From assembly GCF_021287135.1 (NCBI RefSeq), contig NZ_JAJTBB010000036.1, positions 35,922 through 99,921 on the forward strand: 64,000 nucleotides of DNA, given 5' to 3'. Made by a program: the position numbers and the translations under genes. A model generated the notes under the pieces. It made no database searches, had not been told where the DNA came from, and saw only the letters and a list, made by a program, of their open reading frames with translations. This stretch comes from Acidovorax sp. GTDB lineage: Bacteria > Pseudomonadota > Gammaproteobacteria > Burkholderiales > Burkholderiaceae_C. Below, one piece after another: positions 49,858-58,659 of this stretch (position 1 is the stretch's first letter; each line of letters begins with the position of its first letter).

Positions 49858-51303
49858 TCAGCCCAGCACGGCGGGCGCACAGTGGCGTTCGATGTAGGCC
49901 TTGACCAGCGCCACATCCGCCGGCATCACCTGCACGCGCTTGGGCAGGGCTTCGATGCCTTCAAATTTGGCGGGCCGCTCGGGCGCATGACCCAGGGCTT
50001 CCTCGATGGTGGCCGCGAACTTGATGGGCAGCGCCGTCTCCAGCACGATCATGGGCACGTTCGCATCGCGGTGGTGCTCCAGCGCCACCTTCACGCCGTC
50101 GGCAGTGTGGGTGTCGATGGTGACGCCATGGCGCTGGTAGTTGTCCCGGATGGTGGCCAGGCGGTCGGCGTGCGTGCTCTTGCCGCTTTCAAAGCCGTAC
50201 TTGGCGGCCGCGTCGGCAAAGCGCGGGTCTTGGCTCAGGTCGAACTGGCCCGTTTGCGACAGTGCGTCGCCAAACAGTGCCCGGGTCTTGGCGCCGTCGC
50301 GGCCCAGCAGGTCGAACACGAAGCGCTCAAAGTTGCTGGCCTTGCTGATGTCCATGGACGGGCTCGACGTTTCGTGCGTGTCGCTACTCCCGCGCACGCG
50401 GTACACGCCGGTGCGGAAGAACTCGTCGAGCACGTCGTTCTCATTCGTCGCCACCACCAGCTTGGCAATGGGCAGGCCCATCATGCGGGCCACATGGCCG
50501 GCGCAGACGTTGCCGAAGTTGCCCGAGGGCACGGTGAAGCTGACCTTCTGATCATTCGTCTCGGTGGCCTGGATGTAGCCCGCGAAGTAGTACACCACCT
50601 GCGCCAGCAGGCGCGCCCAGTTGATGGAGTTGACGGTGCCGATCTTGTACTTGCGCTTGAACTCCAGGTCGTTGCTCACCGCCTTCACGATGTCCTGGCA
50701 GTCATCGAACACGCCTTCGATGGCGATGTTGTGGATGTTCGCGTCCTGCAGGCTGAACATCTGCGCCTGCTGGAAGGGGCTCATGCGGCCGTGCGGGCTG
50801 GTCATAAAGACGCGGATGCCCTGCTTGCCGCGCATGGCGTATTCGGCCGCGCTGCCGGTGTCGCCGCTGGTAGCGCCCAGGATGTTCAGCTCCGCGCCAC
50901 GGCGGCCCAGCTCGTACTCGAACAAGTTGCCCAAGAGCTGCATGGCCATGTCCTTGAAGGCCAGCGTGGGGCCGTTGGACAGGGCTTCGAGCCACAGGCC
51001 GTCTTCCAGGTGGCGCAGGGGCACGATCTCGCCGGTGCCGAAGACTTCGGCGGTGTACGTCTTGGCGCACAGGGCCTTGAGGTCGGCCGCCGGGATGTCG
51101 TCGATGTACAGCGACAGGATCTGGAAGGCCAGCTCGGCGTAGCCCTGCTCGTGGTACGCCTTGCGGAGCTTCGTCAGCGCGGCGTCGTCCACCTGCGGGT
51201 AGTGCTCGGGCAGGTACAGGCCGCCATCGGGCGCCAGGCCTTCGAGCAGGATGTCGCAGAACTGTTTGCGGTCTGCGTGCCCGCGCGTGGAAAGGTAACG
51301 CAT
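49858..51303 (-). CDS. thrC: Threonine synthase
   Basis: PLP enzyme converting O-phosphohomoserine to threonine, 481 residues. The cofactor lysine is K117 (PTLAFKDMAMQLLG), and the phosphate-binding region reads GATSGDTGSAAEYAMRGKQGI. N-terminal MRYLSTRGHADRKQF is typical of the long form. Its ATG shares a base with the hom stop (TGATG), so the two are coupled. Confidence 0.97.
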   Translation of the reverse strand: MRYLSTRGHADRKQFCDILLEGLAPDGGLYLPEHYPQVDDAALTKLRKAYHEQGYAELAFQILSLYIDDIPAADLKALCAKTYTAEVFGTGEIVPLRHLEDGLWLEALSNGPTLAFKDMAMQLLGNLFEYELGRRGAELNILGATSGDTGSAAEYAMRGKQGIRVFMTSPHGRMSPFQQAQMFSLQDANIHNIAIEGVFDDCQDIVKAVSNDLEFKRKYKIGTVNSINWARLLAQVVYYFAGYIQATETNDQKVSFTVPSGNFGNVCAGHVARMMGLPIAKLVVATNENDVLDEFFRTGVYRVRGSSDTHETSSPSMDISKASNFERFVFDLLGRDGAKTRALFGDALSQTGQFDLSQDPRFADAAAKYGFESGKSTHADRLATIRDNYQRHGVTIDTHTADGVKVALEHHRDANVPMIVLETALPIKFAATIEEALGHAPERPAKFEGIEALPKRVQVMPADVALVKAYIERHCAPAVLG

Positions 51304-52637
51304 CAGTTCAGCTCCTCCTTGCGGATGCGCGTGATGGGCGCCAGCACCGTGGGCAGGGCCTGCATCTGCGCGATGACGGAATCCATGGTGCCTTCACGCG
51401 TGTCGTGGGTCAGGATGATGAGGTCGGTTTGCGTGGAGCCTTCCCCGCCCACTTCGTCGGCCTCGCGCTGCAGCACGGCGTCAATGCTGACGCCGGCCTC
51501 GGCCAGCAGGCCCGTGACCTTGGCCAGCACACCAGCCTGGTCGGCCACGCGCAGGCGCAGGTAGTAGCTGGTGACCACTTCGCTCATGGGCAGCACGGGC
51601 AGCTGGCCCATGGCATCGGTCAGCGTGTGGGGTTGGAAGGCCAAGTGCGGCACGCGGTGTTCCGGGTCGGCCGTGTGCAGGCGGGCGATGTCCACCAGGT
51701 CGGCAATCACGGCACTGGCGGTGGGCTCGCTGCCCGCGCCCTTGCCGTAGTACAGCGTGGTGCCCACGGCATCGCCCTGCACGACCACGGCGTTCATGGC
51801 GCCTTCCACGTTGGCGATCAGACGCTTGGTGGGCACCAGGCTGGGGTGCACGCGCAGCTCGATGCCCTTTTCGGCGCGCTTGGTGATGCCCAGCAGCTTG
51901 ATGCGGTAGCCCAGCTGTTCGGCGTACCGGATGTCGGCCGCAGACAGCTTGGTGATGCCCTCGACGTAGGCCTTGTCGAACTGCACCGGGATGCCGAAGG
52001 CGATGGCGCTCATCAGCGTGGCCTTGTGCGCGGCGTCCACGCCTTCGATGTCGAAGGTGGGGTCGGCCTCGGCGTAGCCCAGGCGCTGCGCCTCCTTGAG
52101 CACCACGTCGAAGTCCAGGCCCTTGTCGCGCATCTCGGACAGGATGAAGTTGGTGGTGCCGTTGATGATGCCGGCGATCCACTGGATGCGGTTGGCCGTC
52201 AGGCCCTCGCGCAGCGCCTTGATGATGGGGATGCCGCCGGCCACGGCGGCCTCGAACGCCACCATCACACCCTTGGCCGACGCGGCCGCGAAGATCTCGG
52301 TGCCGTGCACGGCCAGCAGGGCCTTGTTGGCGGTGACCACGTGCTTGCCCGCGGCAATGGCCTCGAGCACCAGCGCACGGGCCACGCCGTAGCCACCGAT
52401 CAGCTCGATGACGATGTCGATGTCAGGGTTGGCGATGATGGCGCGGGCGTCGTTGACCACCTGCACGCCCTCCCCCACCACACTCCGGGCCCGCTCCACG
52501 TCCAGGTCGGCCACCATGGTGATGGCAATGCCCCGGCCCGCACGGCGGCTGATCTCGTCCTGGTTGCGCCGGAGCACGTTGAACACACCGCTGCCGACGG
52601 TGCCAATGCCCAGCAGGCCTACTTGAATGGGTTTCAT
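51303..52637 (-). CDS. hom: Homoserine dehydrogenase
   Basis: NAD(P)-dependent reduction of aspartate semialdehyde to homoserine, 444 residues. The nucleotide site is VGLLGIGTVGSGVFNVL, catalytic-domain blocks include GIINGTTNFILSEM and FDIEGVDAAHKATLM, and a C-terminal ACT domain (YYLRLRVADQAGVLAKVTGLLAEAGVSID) gives threonine feedback control. Two in-frame ATGs lie two codons apart; neither has a clear Shine-Dalgarno. It is followed by thrC. Confidence 0.97.
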   Translation of the reverse strand: MKPIQVGLLGIGTVGSGVFNVLRRNQDEISRRAGRGIAITMVADLDVERARSVVGEGVQVVNDARAIIANPDIDIVIELIGGYGVARALVLEAIAAGKHVVTANKALLAVHGTEIFAAASAKGVMVAFEAAVAGGIPIIKALREGLTANRIQWIAGIINGTTNFILSEMRDKGLDFDVVLKEAQRLGYAEADPTFDIEGVDAAHKATLMSAIAFGIPVQFDKAYVEGITKLSAADIRYAEQLGYRIKLLGITKRAEKGIELRVHPSLVPTKRLIANVEGAMNAVVVQGDAVGTTLYYGKGAGSEPTASAVIADLVDIARLHTADPEHRVPHLAFQPHTLTDAMGQLPVLPMSEVVTSYYLRLRVADQAGVLAKVTGLLAEAGVSIDAVLQREADEVGGEGSTQTDLIILTHDTREGTMDSVIAQMQALPTVLAPITRIRKEELN

Positions 52638-52685
52638 GGTCATGGATCTATTGCAGTCAAACTCTTGCGAAAACAGGGCGGAGGC

Positions 52686-53750
52686 CTAGCGGGTGACGTA
52701 GACAGGAAGCTGCCACGCCCCGCCTGCGAAGCCACGGCACAGGGAGTCGCCGCTCTCGCGGGCCAGCACGAACCCCTTGCCGTCAAACGACCACTCGCGC
52801 ACAAACCAGCAGTCGCCGATGCCACGGCCCTTCATGGCCGAACGCACGGTGCCGGTGGCGGGGTCGAAGTCGCCGTCCACGTCGTCCAGCAGCACCGGCT
52901 GGTAGGGTGGGCGGTCGTTGGCCAGCCACAGCAGCTGGCTGAAGTTGTAGGCGCCCATGGCGCAGGGCACGGACAGCAGCACCTTGCGCTCCGTCAGCCG
53001 GTACACCTGCACCTGGTCCGGGCGGAACGGGTCGTCTCCATTGCACTGGCCTTCCACGCTGGCGCGGTCCAGCGCCGCAATCAGCGGCTTGGCCAGCGCG
53101 GCGTCTGCCTTGCGCTGGGCCACCGGCACGGCCGCGTTCACCCGCGGCGCGGGCAGCGGCGGCAGCACCGACGACTCCGCCCGCGTGCCGCGGCGCACCA
53201 GCGCGCCGGGCGTGCCGACACGCCCCTGGGCTTCATCCATCTTCAGCAGCACGGCACTGGCGCCAGCCAGCGACAGCACCCACGGGTCCTTGCCGGCCGC
53301 CACGGTGGCTTCATCGTTCTTGAGCAGTTCCTGCACCAGGCGCGGCACCTGCTGCGCCGGAATGCGCGGAGTGTCGCCCTGCAGGCCGGGCAGGGACAGG
53401 CTGCCCACCTTCAGGTGCAGCGCCGCGGGGCTCGCCTTTTCGGTAGACACCTGCAGTTCGATCTGCACCGGCGTGCCCGGGCCCGCCTCGCGCGTCAGCC
53501 GCAGGGAGACGGGCTCGGAATCACCGCTTTCGGACTGGTAGCCCACCGCGCGGCAGGTGCGGGTGTTGTCGCATTGCAGGGCCCAGTCCTTGTGCGCAAA
53601 GCTGACCGGCGGCGTACCGCCAGCGTGCACAGCCGCTGCGGCCCACACCACCGAGGCCCATGCAGCCACCCGCGCGGACGCCCGCCACGGCGCGGCACGG
53701 TGGGTGGGCCGGTGGGCAGGCAAACGGCAGCGCATGGTGGTGGTCAACAA
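52686..53750 (-). CDS. DUF1176 domain-containing exported protein
   Basis: 354 residues with a basic N-terminus and a hydrophobic export segment ending AAAAVHA near residue 43. The mature protein has the DUF1176 pattern (HKDWALQCDNTRTCRAVGYQ, later CNGDDPFRPDQVQVYRL and GDCWFVREWSFDGKGF). Function of the family is unknown; export to the periplasm is inferred. It sits between hom and the aminotransferase gene, about 20-40 bases from each. Confidence 0.8.
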   Translation of the reverse strand: MLTTTMRCRLPAHRPTHRAAPWRASARVAAWASVVWAAAAVHAGGTPPVSFAHKDWALQCDNTRTCRAVGYQSESGDSEPVSLRLTREAGPGTPVQIELQVSTEKASPAALHLKVGSLSLPGLQGDTPRIPAQQVPRLVQELLKNDEATVAAGKDPWVLSLAGASAVLLKMDEAQGRVGTPGALVRRGTRAESSVLPPLPAPRVNAAVPVAQRKADAALAKPLIAALDRASVEGQCNGDDPFRPDQVQVYRLTERKVLLSVPCAMGAYNFSQLLWLANDRPPYQPVLLDDVDGDFDPATGTVRSAMKGRGIGDCWFVREWSFDGKGFVLARESGDSLCRGFAGGAWQLPVYVTR

Positions 53751-53771
53751 GGGAATTTGGCGCCCGCGGCG

Positions 53772-55007
53772 TCAGGCCGCAACCGTCTGCATGCGCTTGC
53801 GGTACTGCTCCAGGAACTTGGCCACGCGGCCGATGGCGTCCCGCAGGTCGTCCTCGTGGGGCAGGAACACGATGCGGAAATGGTCGGGCGCGGGCCAGTT
53901 GAACCCGGTGCCCTGCACCAGCATGACCTTGGTTTCCTGCAGCAGCTGCAGGAAGAACTGCTGGTCGTCCTGGATGGGATAAACCGCCGGGTCCAGGCGC
54001 GGGAACATGTACAGCGCCGCCTGGGGCTTCACGCAGGTGACGCCCGGAATCGCCGTGATGAGCTCATAGGCCAGGTCGCGCTGCTTGCGCAGGCGCCCGC
54101 CCTCGCACACCAGCTCGTTGATGCTCTGGTAGCCGCCCAGCGCCGTCTGCACGGCCCACTGGCCCGGCACGTTGGCGCACAGGCGCATGTTCGAGAGCAT
54201 GTTCAGGCCCTCGATGTAGTCCTTGGCGGCCTTCTTGTCGCCCGACACCACCAGCCAGCCGGCACGGTAGCCGCACGAGCGGTAGCTCTTGGACAGCGAG
54301 TTGAAGGTGAGCGTGAGCACGTCTTCGGAAAGCGAACCGATGGCCGTGTGCTTGGCGCCGTCGTACAGCACCTTGTCATACACCTCGTCCGCGAAGATCA
54401 CCAGACCGTGCTCGCGCGCGATGGCGACGATGCCTTTGAGCAGGTCATCGGAGTACAGCGCGCCCGTGGGGTTGTTGGGGTTGATGACCACGATGCCCTT
54501 GGTGCGCGGCGTGATCTTGGCGCGGATGTCGGCCAGGTCCGGCATCCAGCCATTGGCCTCGTCGCACAGGTAGTGCACGGGCGTTCCGCCCGACAGGCTG
54601 GTCGCCGCCGTCCACAACGGATAGTCGGGCGAGGGCAGGAGAAGCTCGTCGCCGTTGTCCAGCAGTGCGTTGGTGGCCATCACGATCAGCTCGCTGGCGC
54701 CATTGCCCAGGTAGATGTCGTCCAGCGTCACCCCCTTGATGCCCTGCTTCTGGGTCTCGTGCATCACGGCCTTGCGGGCCGCAAAAATGCCCTTGCTGTC
54801 CGAATAGCCCGCCGAGTTCGGCAGGTTGCGGATCATGTCCTGCTGGATCTCTTCCGGCGCATCAAAGCCGAACACCGCGAGGTTGCCGATGTTGAGCTTG
54901 ATGATCTTGTGGCCCTCTTCCTCCATCTGCTTGGCCGCGTCCATGATGGGCCCCCGGATGTCGTAGCAGACGTTGGCGAGCTTGGCGGATTTCTGGACGG
55001 TTTTCAT
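53772..55007 (-). CDS. alaA: Pyridoxal-phosphate-dependent alanine aminotransferase, AlaA type
   Basis: Fold-type I aminotransferase of 411 residues from the ATG giving MKTVQKSAKLANVCYDIRGP. The PLP lysine lies in NSLSKSYRSCGYRAGW, the Asn in INPNNPTGALY, and the phosphate-contacting YLGNGASELI is present. Similarity is to E. coli AlaA, which makes alanine from pyruvate and glutamate. A frame extension upstream is antisense to the divergent gene and is not used. It heads the alaA-DUF1176-hom-thrC run. Confidence 0.9.
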   Translation of the reverse strand: MKTVQKSAKLANVCYDIRGPIMDAAKQMEEEGHKIIKLNIGNLAVFGFDAPEEIQQDMIRNLPNSAGYSDSKGIFAARKAVMHETQKQGIKGVTLDDIYLGNGASELIVMATNALLDNGDELLLPSPDYPLWTAATSLSGGTPVHYLCDEANGWMPDLADIRAKITPRTKGIVVINPNNPTGALYSDDLLKGIVAIAREHGLVIFADEVYDKVLYDGAKHTAIGSLSEDVLTLTFNSLSKSYRSCGYRAGWLVVSGDKKAAKDYIEGLNMLSNMRLCANVPGQWAVQTALGGYQSINELVCEGGRLRKQRDLAYELITAIPGVTCVKPQAALYMFPRLDPAVYPIQDDQQFFLQLLQETKVMLVQGTGFNWPAPDHFRIVFLPHEDDLRDAIGRVAKFLEQYRKRMQTVAA

Positions 55008-55069
55008 GCGCGGACGACAAGGCAGTAGGGTCGGAGGGCGTCGCGGGGCGCGACAGCCCGGGCGAAACC

Positions 55070-55075
55070 TATAAT
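55070..55075 (+). promoter_or_regulatory. Probable -10 element for the Mth938-domain gene
   Basis: A perfect TATAAT in the divergent gap, about 80 bases before the start codon. There is no strong -35 match. Confidence 0.4.
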
Positions 55076-55157
55076 TTGACCACAGATCAGCCCCGGCACC
55101 GGGCCCGGCGCCCCGCAGCCATCCGGCCGCTTTGCGCCTGCACAACCCTTCCCGCCC

Positions 55158-55532
55158 ATGAAATTCCAGCCCGAGCGCTCGACCACGCAAACCATCAGCG
55201 GCTATGGCCCCGGCTGGATCGGGATCGACGCCGACAAGGTCACCCACAGCGTGATCGTGGGCGCCAGCGGGCTGCGCGAAGCCTGGCCTTGCGCGCGCTT
55301 CGAGGACCTCACGCCCGCGCACTTCGCGCAGCTGGCCGAGCTGGACGCCGAACTCATCATCTTCGGCAGCGGCAACCGCAACCGATTCCCGCCGGCCGCC
55401 TGGCTGGCGCCGCTGATGGCGCGGCGCCTGGGGCTGGAGACCATGGACACCGCGGCCGCGTGCCGCACCTTCAACATCCTGGCGGCAGAGGGCCGCAACG
55501 TGGTGGCCGCGCTGGTGCTCGAAGCGGCTTGA
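55158..55532 (+). CDS. Mth938-like domain protein (DUF498)
   Basis: 124 residues covering one Mth938-like domain. The relevant segments are YGPGWIGIDADKVTHSVIV, ELIIFGSGNRNRFPP and AACRTFNILAAEGRNVVAALVLEA. The mitochondrial relative NDUFAF3 is a complex I assembly factor. A link with the nuo operon in this same window is attractive but only inferred. Divergent from alaA. Confidence 0.88.
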   Translation: MKFQPERSTTQTISGYGPGWIGIDADKVTHSVIVGASGLREAWPCARFEDLTPAHFAQLAELDAELIIFGSGNRNRFPPAAWLAPLMARRLGLETMDTAAACRTFNILAAEGRNVVAALVLEAA

Positions 55533-55616
55533 GCAGCCCGCCCGCCGCCCGCTGCAGCGCAGGCGCACGCCACCGAAAACGCCCCCCGCCCCAGGGAAAG
55601 ACACACTGTCTTACAT

Positions 55617-55645
55617 TTGGTCGCCTGGGGTTTTCAGAGTAAAAT
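55617..55645 (+). promoter_or_regulatory. Sigma-70 promoter of the peroxiredoxin gene
   Basis: TTGGTC, 17 bases, TAAAAT, about 90 bases before the gene. This is a well-spaced, good-quality match in the only AT-richer patch of the gap. Confidence 0.6.
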
Positions 55646-55733
55646 TTACGGTTGCGGTCGGGGGCGCCACCAAGAGCAAGCACACATCCGTCCCCGGCTT
55701 TTCAACGACTACATCCTGAGAGATTGAAGTGCT

Positions 55734-56219
55734 ATGGCGATCGTTGTCAACAAACCCCTCCCTGAATTTGAAGCCAACGCGACCGGTGGTATCAAGGTCT
55801 CCAACACCTCCCACCTGGGTCAGGTGATGGTGCTGTACTTCTATCCCAAGGACAACACCCCCGGCTGCACCACCGAAGCCATGCAGTTCCGCGACAAGTA
55901 CAAGGACTTCGTGAAGGCCGGCGCCGCCGTGTTCGGCGTGTCGCGCGACAACATGAAGTCGCACGACGACTTCAAGGAAAAGCTGGAACTGCCGTTCGAG
56001 CTGATCGCCGACACCGAGGAAAAAATGTGCCACATGTTCGGCGTGGTCAAGAACAAGATCATGTACGGCAAGAAGGTCAAGGGCATCGAGCGCAGCACCT
56101 TCCTGATCGGCCCCGACGGCGTGCTGGTGCAAGAGTGGCGCGGCCTGAAGGTGCCCGGCCACGTGGACGAGGTGCTCAAGGCCGTGAAGTCCATCAAGGC
56201 GCTCAAGAAAGCCGCCTGA
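55734..56219 (+). CDS. bcp: Peroxiredoxin, BCP/PrxQ type
   Basis: Thiol peroxidase reducing hydroperoxides, 161 residues. The peroxidatic Cys is C45 in YPKDNTPGCTTEAMQF. The resolving Cys five residues later, found in many PrxQ enzymes, is replaced by Met, so any resolving thiol must be elsewhere (one more Cys is in EKMCHMFGV) or the enzyme works as a one-Cys type. It has its own promoter and is followed by an intrinsic terminator. Confidence 0.93.
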   Translation: MAIVVNKPLPEFEANATGGIKVSNTSHLGQVMVLYFYPKDNTPGCTTEAMQFRDKYKDFVKAGAAVFGVSRDNMKSHDDFKEKLELPFELIADTEEKMCHMFGVVKNKIMYGKKVKGIERSTFLIGPDGVLVQEWRGLKVPGHVDEVLKAVKSIKALKKAA

Positions 56220-56347
56220 GCCACGGACGCGGAGCCTGCAGCGCTAAAACCACACACGGACCCTGCCCGCACCGGGGCGACACCCGGGCTAGGCATAATG
56301 GGTCGATGCACCTGGTTGCCGCAACGCACACCCTCCGCTCTACCGAC

Positions 56348-56377
56348 AAAGCCGCCTTGGCCTCCAGGCGGCTTTTT
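56348..56377 (+). terminator. Rho-independent terminator after the peroxiredoxin gene
   Basis: Seven-pair GC stem GCCGCCT/AGGCGGC with an eight-base loop, followed by five T residues; AAA precedes the stem, so it can extend. It lies about 130 bases past the peroxiredoxin stop and just before phoH. Confidence 0.85.
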
Positions 56378-56412
56378 GCTTTCTGAACACTCTCTTCCCG
56401 AGGCCTGCCACC

Positions 56413-58182
56413 ATGCCCCTGCCCCCCGCCCCCACACGGCGCGCCGCCCTGCTCGCTCCTGAAGCCTTTGACGTCCCCGCCCGGCCCCGCACCGCCGTGG
56501 CCATCGAGGCGGCCGAGCCCGCCGTCCTCGCCCCCGCTGCCGCGCGCAGCACGTCCGCCACCAAGGCCCGGGGCAAGGCGCTGACGGCGGCAACAGCCAG
56601 CGCAGCGGCCACCGAGCCCATGGCCGCAACGGCCGCAGCCCCCCGAGCGCTGGCGGCGCCCGAGCCCGCCGCGCTCGCCGCACCATCGGCCCGCAGTGGC
56701 GGTGCCACACGGCGCAGCACCACCGCCGCCGCTGCCACGCTGAAAAAGGCCTCGGAAGCGCCGACGCGGAGCAAGCGCACACCAGCGTCCGGCCCCACCA
56801 AACTGTTCGTGCTGGACACCAACGTGCTGCTGCACGACCCGACCAGCCTGTTCCGCTTTGAGGAACACGACATCTTCCTGCCAATGATCGTGCTGGAAGA
56901 GCTGGACGCCCACAAGAAGGGCATGACGGAAGTCGCCCGCAACGGCCGCCAGACCAGCCGGACGCTGGACGCGCTGGCGGGCGTGCAGGGTGCAGACATC
57001 GCCCGCGGCCTGAAGCTGGACTCCACGGGCCAGCGCGCCGCCGGCGGCTGCCTGTACTTCCAGACGGCGCCGCTCGACTACAGCCTGCCCACCAGCCTGC
57101 CCCCGGGCAAGGCGGACAACCAGATCCTGGGCGTGGTCGAGGCGCTGCGCAAGCTGCACGCGCCGCGCGAGGTGGTGCTGGTGTCCAAGGACATCAACAT
57201 GCGCGTCAAGGCGCGCGCCCTGGGCCTGCAGGCCGAGGACTACCAGAACGACAAGACGCTGGAAGATGGCGACCTGCTGTACGCCGGCGTGATGGCCCTG
57301 CCCCCCGATTTCTGGACCAAGAGCGGCAAGAACGTGGAGAGCTGGCAAAGCGGCTCCCACACCTACTACCGCATCGGCGGGCCCGTCGTGCCGCAGCTGA
57401 TGATCAACCAGTTCGTGTACTTCGAGGCGCCCGGCGAGCCCAGCCTGTTTGCCCGGGTGAGCGAGATCCGCGAGAAGACGGCGGTGCTGCAGACCCTCAA
57501 GGACTATGGTTCCACCAAGAACGCCGTGTGGGGCGTGACCACCCGCAACCGCGAGCAGAACTTCGCCATGAACCTGCTCATGGACCCAGAGGTGGACTTC
57601 GTCACCCTCACCGGCACGGCCGGCACCGGCAAAACCCTGCTGGCCCTGGCTGCAGGCCTCACCCAGGTGCTGGACGACCGCCGCTACACCGAGATCATCA
57701 TGACCCGCGCCACCGTGAGCGTGGGCGAGGACATCGGCTTCCTGCCCGGCACCGAAGAAGAAAAGATGGGTCCCTGGATGGGCGCGCTGGACGACAACCT
57801 CGAGTTTCTGGCCAAGGGCGACGGCGGCAATGCGGGCGAATGGGGCCGCGCTGCCACCAACGAGCTGATCCGCAGCCGCATCAAGATCAAGAGCATGAAC
57901 TTCATGCGCGGGCGCACCTTCCTCAACAAGTACGTGATCATCGACGAGGCGCAGAACCTGACGCCCAAGCAGATGAAGACGCTGATCACCCGTGCGGGCC
58001 CTGGCACCAAGATCATCTGCATGGGCAACCTGGCGCAGATCGATACGCCCTACCTGACCGAAGGCTCGTCCGGCCTGACCTACGCGGTGGACCGCTTCAA
58101 GGGCTGGCCGCACAGCGGCCACATCACCCTGGCGCGTGGCGAACGCTCGCGCCTGGCGGACTTCGCCAGCGAGGTGCTCTGA
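56413..58182 (+). CDS. PIN domain plus PhoH-type ATPase
   Basis: 589 residues. The first about 130 residues are Ala/Pro/Thr-rich and low complexity. A PIN-like nuclease domain follows (KLFVLDTNVLLHDPTSLFRF, then LEELDAHKKG). The C-terminal PhoH ATPase domain has Walker A TGTAGTGKTLLALAAG (near residue 400) and Walker B YVIIDEAQNLTP. PIN-PhoH proteins in actinobacteria are RNA helicase/RNases. A role in RNA metabolism is likely here but the target is unknown. Confidence 0.92.
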   Translation: MPLPPAPTRRAALLAPEAFDVPARPRTAVAIEAAEPAVLAPAAARSTSATKARGKALTAATASAAATEPMAATAAAPRALAAPEPAALAAPSARSGGATRRSTTAAAATLKKASEAPTRSKRTPASGPTKLFVLDTNVLLHDPTSLFRFEEHDIFLPMIVLEELDAHKKGMTEVARNGRQTSRTLDALAGVQGADIARGLKLDSTGQRAAGGCLYFQTAPLDYSLPTSLPPGKADNQILGVVEALRKLHAPREVVLVSKDINMRVKARALGLQAEDYQNDKTLEDGDLLYAGVMALPPDFWTKSGKNVESWQSGSHTYYRIGGPVVPQLMINQFVYFEAPGEPSLFARVSEIREKTAVLQTLKDYGSTKNAVWGVTTRNREQNFAMNLLMDPEVDFVTLTGTAGTGKTLLALAAGLTQVLDDRRYTEIIMTRATVSVGEDIGFLPGTEEEKMGPWMGALDDNLEFLAKGDGGNAGEWGRAATNELIRSRIKIKSMNFMRGRTFLNKYVIIDEAQNLTPKQMKTLITRAGPGTKIICMGNLAQIDTPYLTEGSSGLTYAVDRFKGWPHSGHITLARGERSRLADFASEVL

Positions 58183-58184
58183 CG

Positions 58185-58571
58185 ATGGCGGGTTGGGTCG
58201 CAGCACTCAAGCTGGTGCCCTGGGGCGACGTCATCGAGGCAACGCCACAGATCCTGCAAGCCGCCAAAAAGCTGCTGGGTGCGGCCCGCAAGGGCAGCGC
58301 CGAGGCCACGGCCTCCGCCGGCGGCCTGCCGGACCCGGCCGAGTCCAGCCTGCCCGTCCCGGCCCAGCTGCAGCACCTGCGCGAGCGCGTGGCGCAGCTG
58401 GAGCAGGAGCAGATGGACAGCGCGGCACTGATCCAGTCGCTGGCCCAGCAAAACGCCCAGGTGATCCAGGCGGTGGACGACCTGCGCCAACGCTACCGGC
58501 GGCTGCGGCTGGCCGCCGTCGCGCTGGGCTGCGTCTGCGCGGGCCTGCTGGCCTGGGTGCTCACGCGCTGA
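58185..58571 (+). CDS. Coiled-coil membrane-anchored hypothetical protein
   Basis: 128 residues, starting two bases after the phoH-family stop, so probably co-translated with it. N-terminal MAGWVAALKLVPWGDVIEATPQILQAAKKLL, a short Pro/Ser linker, a coiled coil (LQHLRERVAQLEQEQMDSAALIQSL, residues 66-100) and one C-terminal transmembrane helix (LAAVALGCVCAGLLAWVL). Tail-anchored topology is inferred. Function unknown. Confidence 0.7.
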   Translation: MAGWVAALKLVPWGDVIEATPQILQAAKKLLGAARKGSAEATASAGGLPDPAESSLPVPAQLQHLRERVAQLEQEQMDSAALIQSLAQQNAQVIQAVDDLRQRYRRLRLAAVALGCVCAGLLAWVLTR

Positions 58572-58599
58572 CGCGCGCGAGCCGGGCGGCCCAGAACCT

Positions 58600-58657
58600 G
58601 TTTGCTACTATTTTTATAGCTTGCAGCGCTTTATCCATGGGCGCTAGCAGCCAATTT
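58600..58657 (+). repeat. Palindromic intergenic repeat, copy between the coiled-coil gene and dnaB
   Basis: TTTGCTACTATTTTTATAGC, then AGCGC-TTTATCCATGG-GCGCT and AGCAGCCAATTT. It lies between two convergent genes, where its hairpin might also stop transcription from either side. Confidence 0.8.
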
Positions 58658-58659
58658 CA

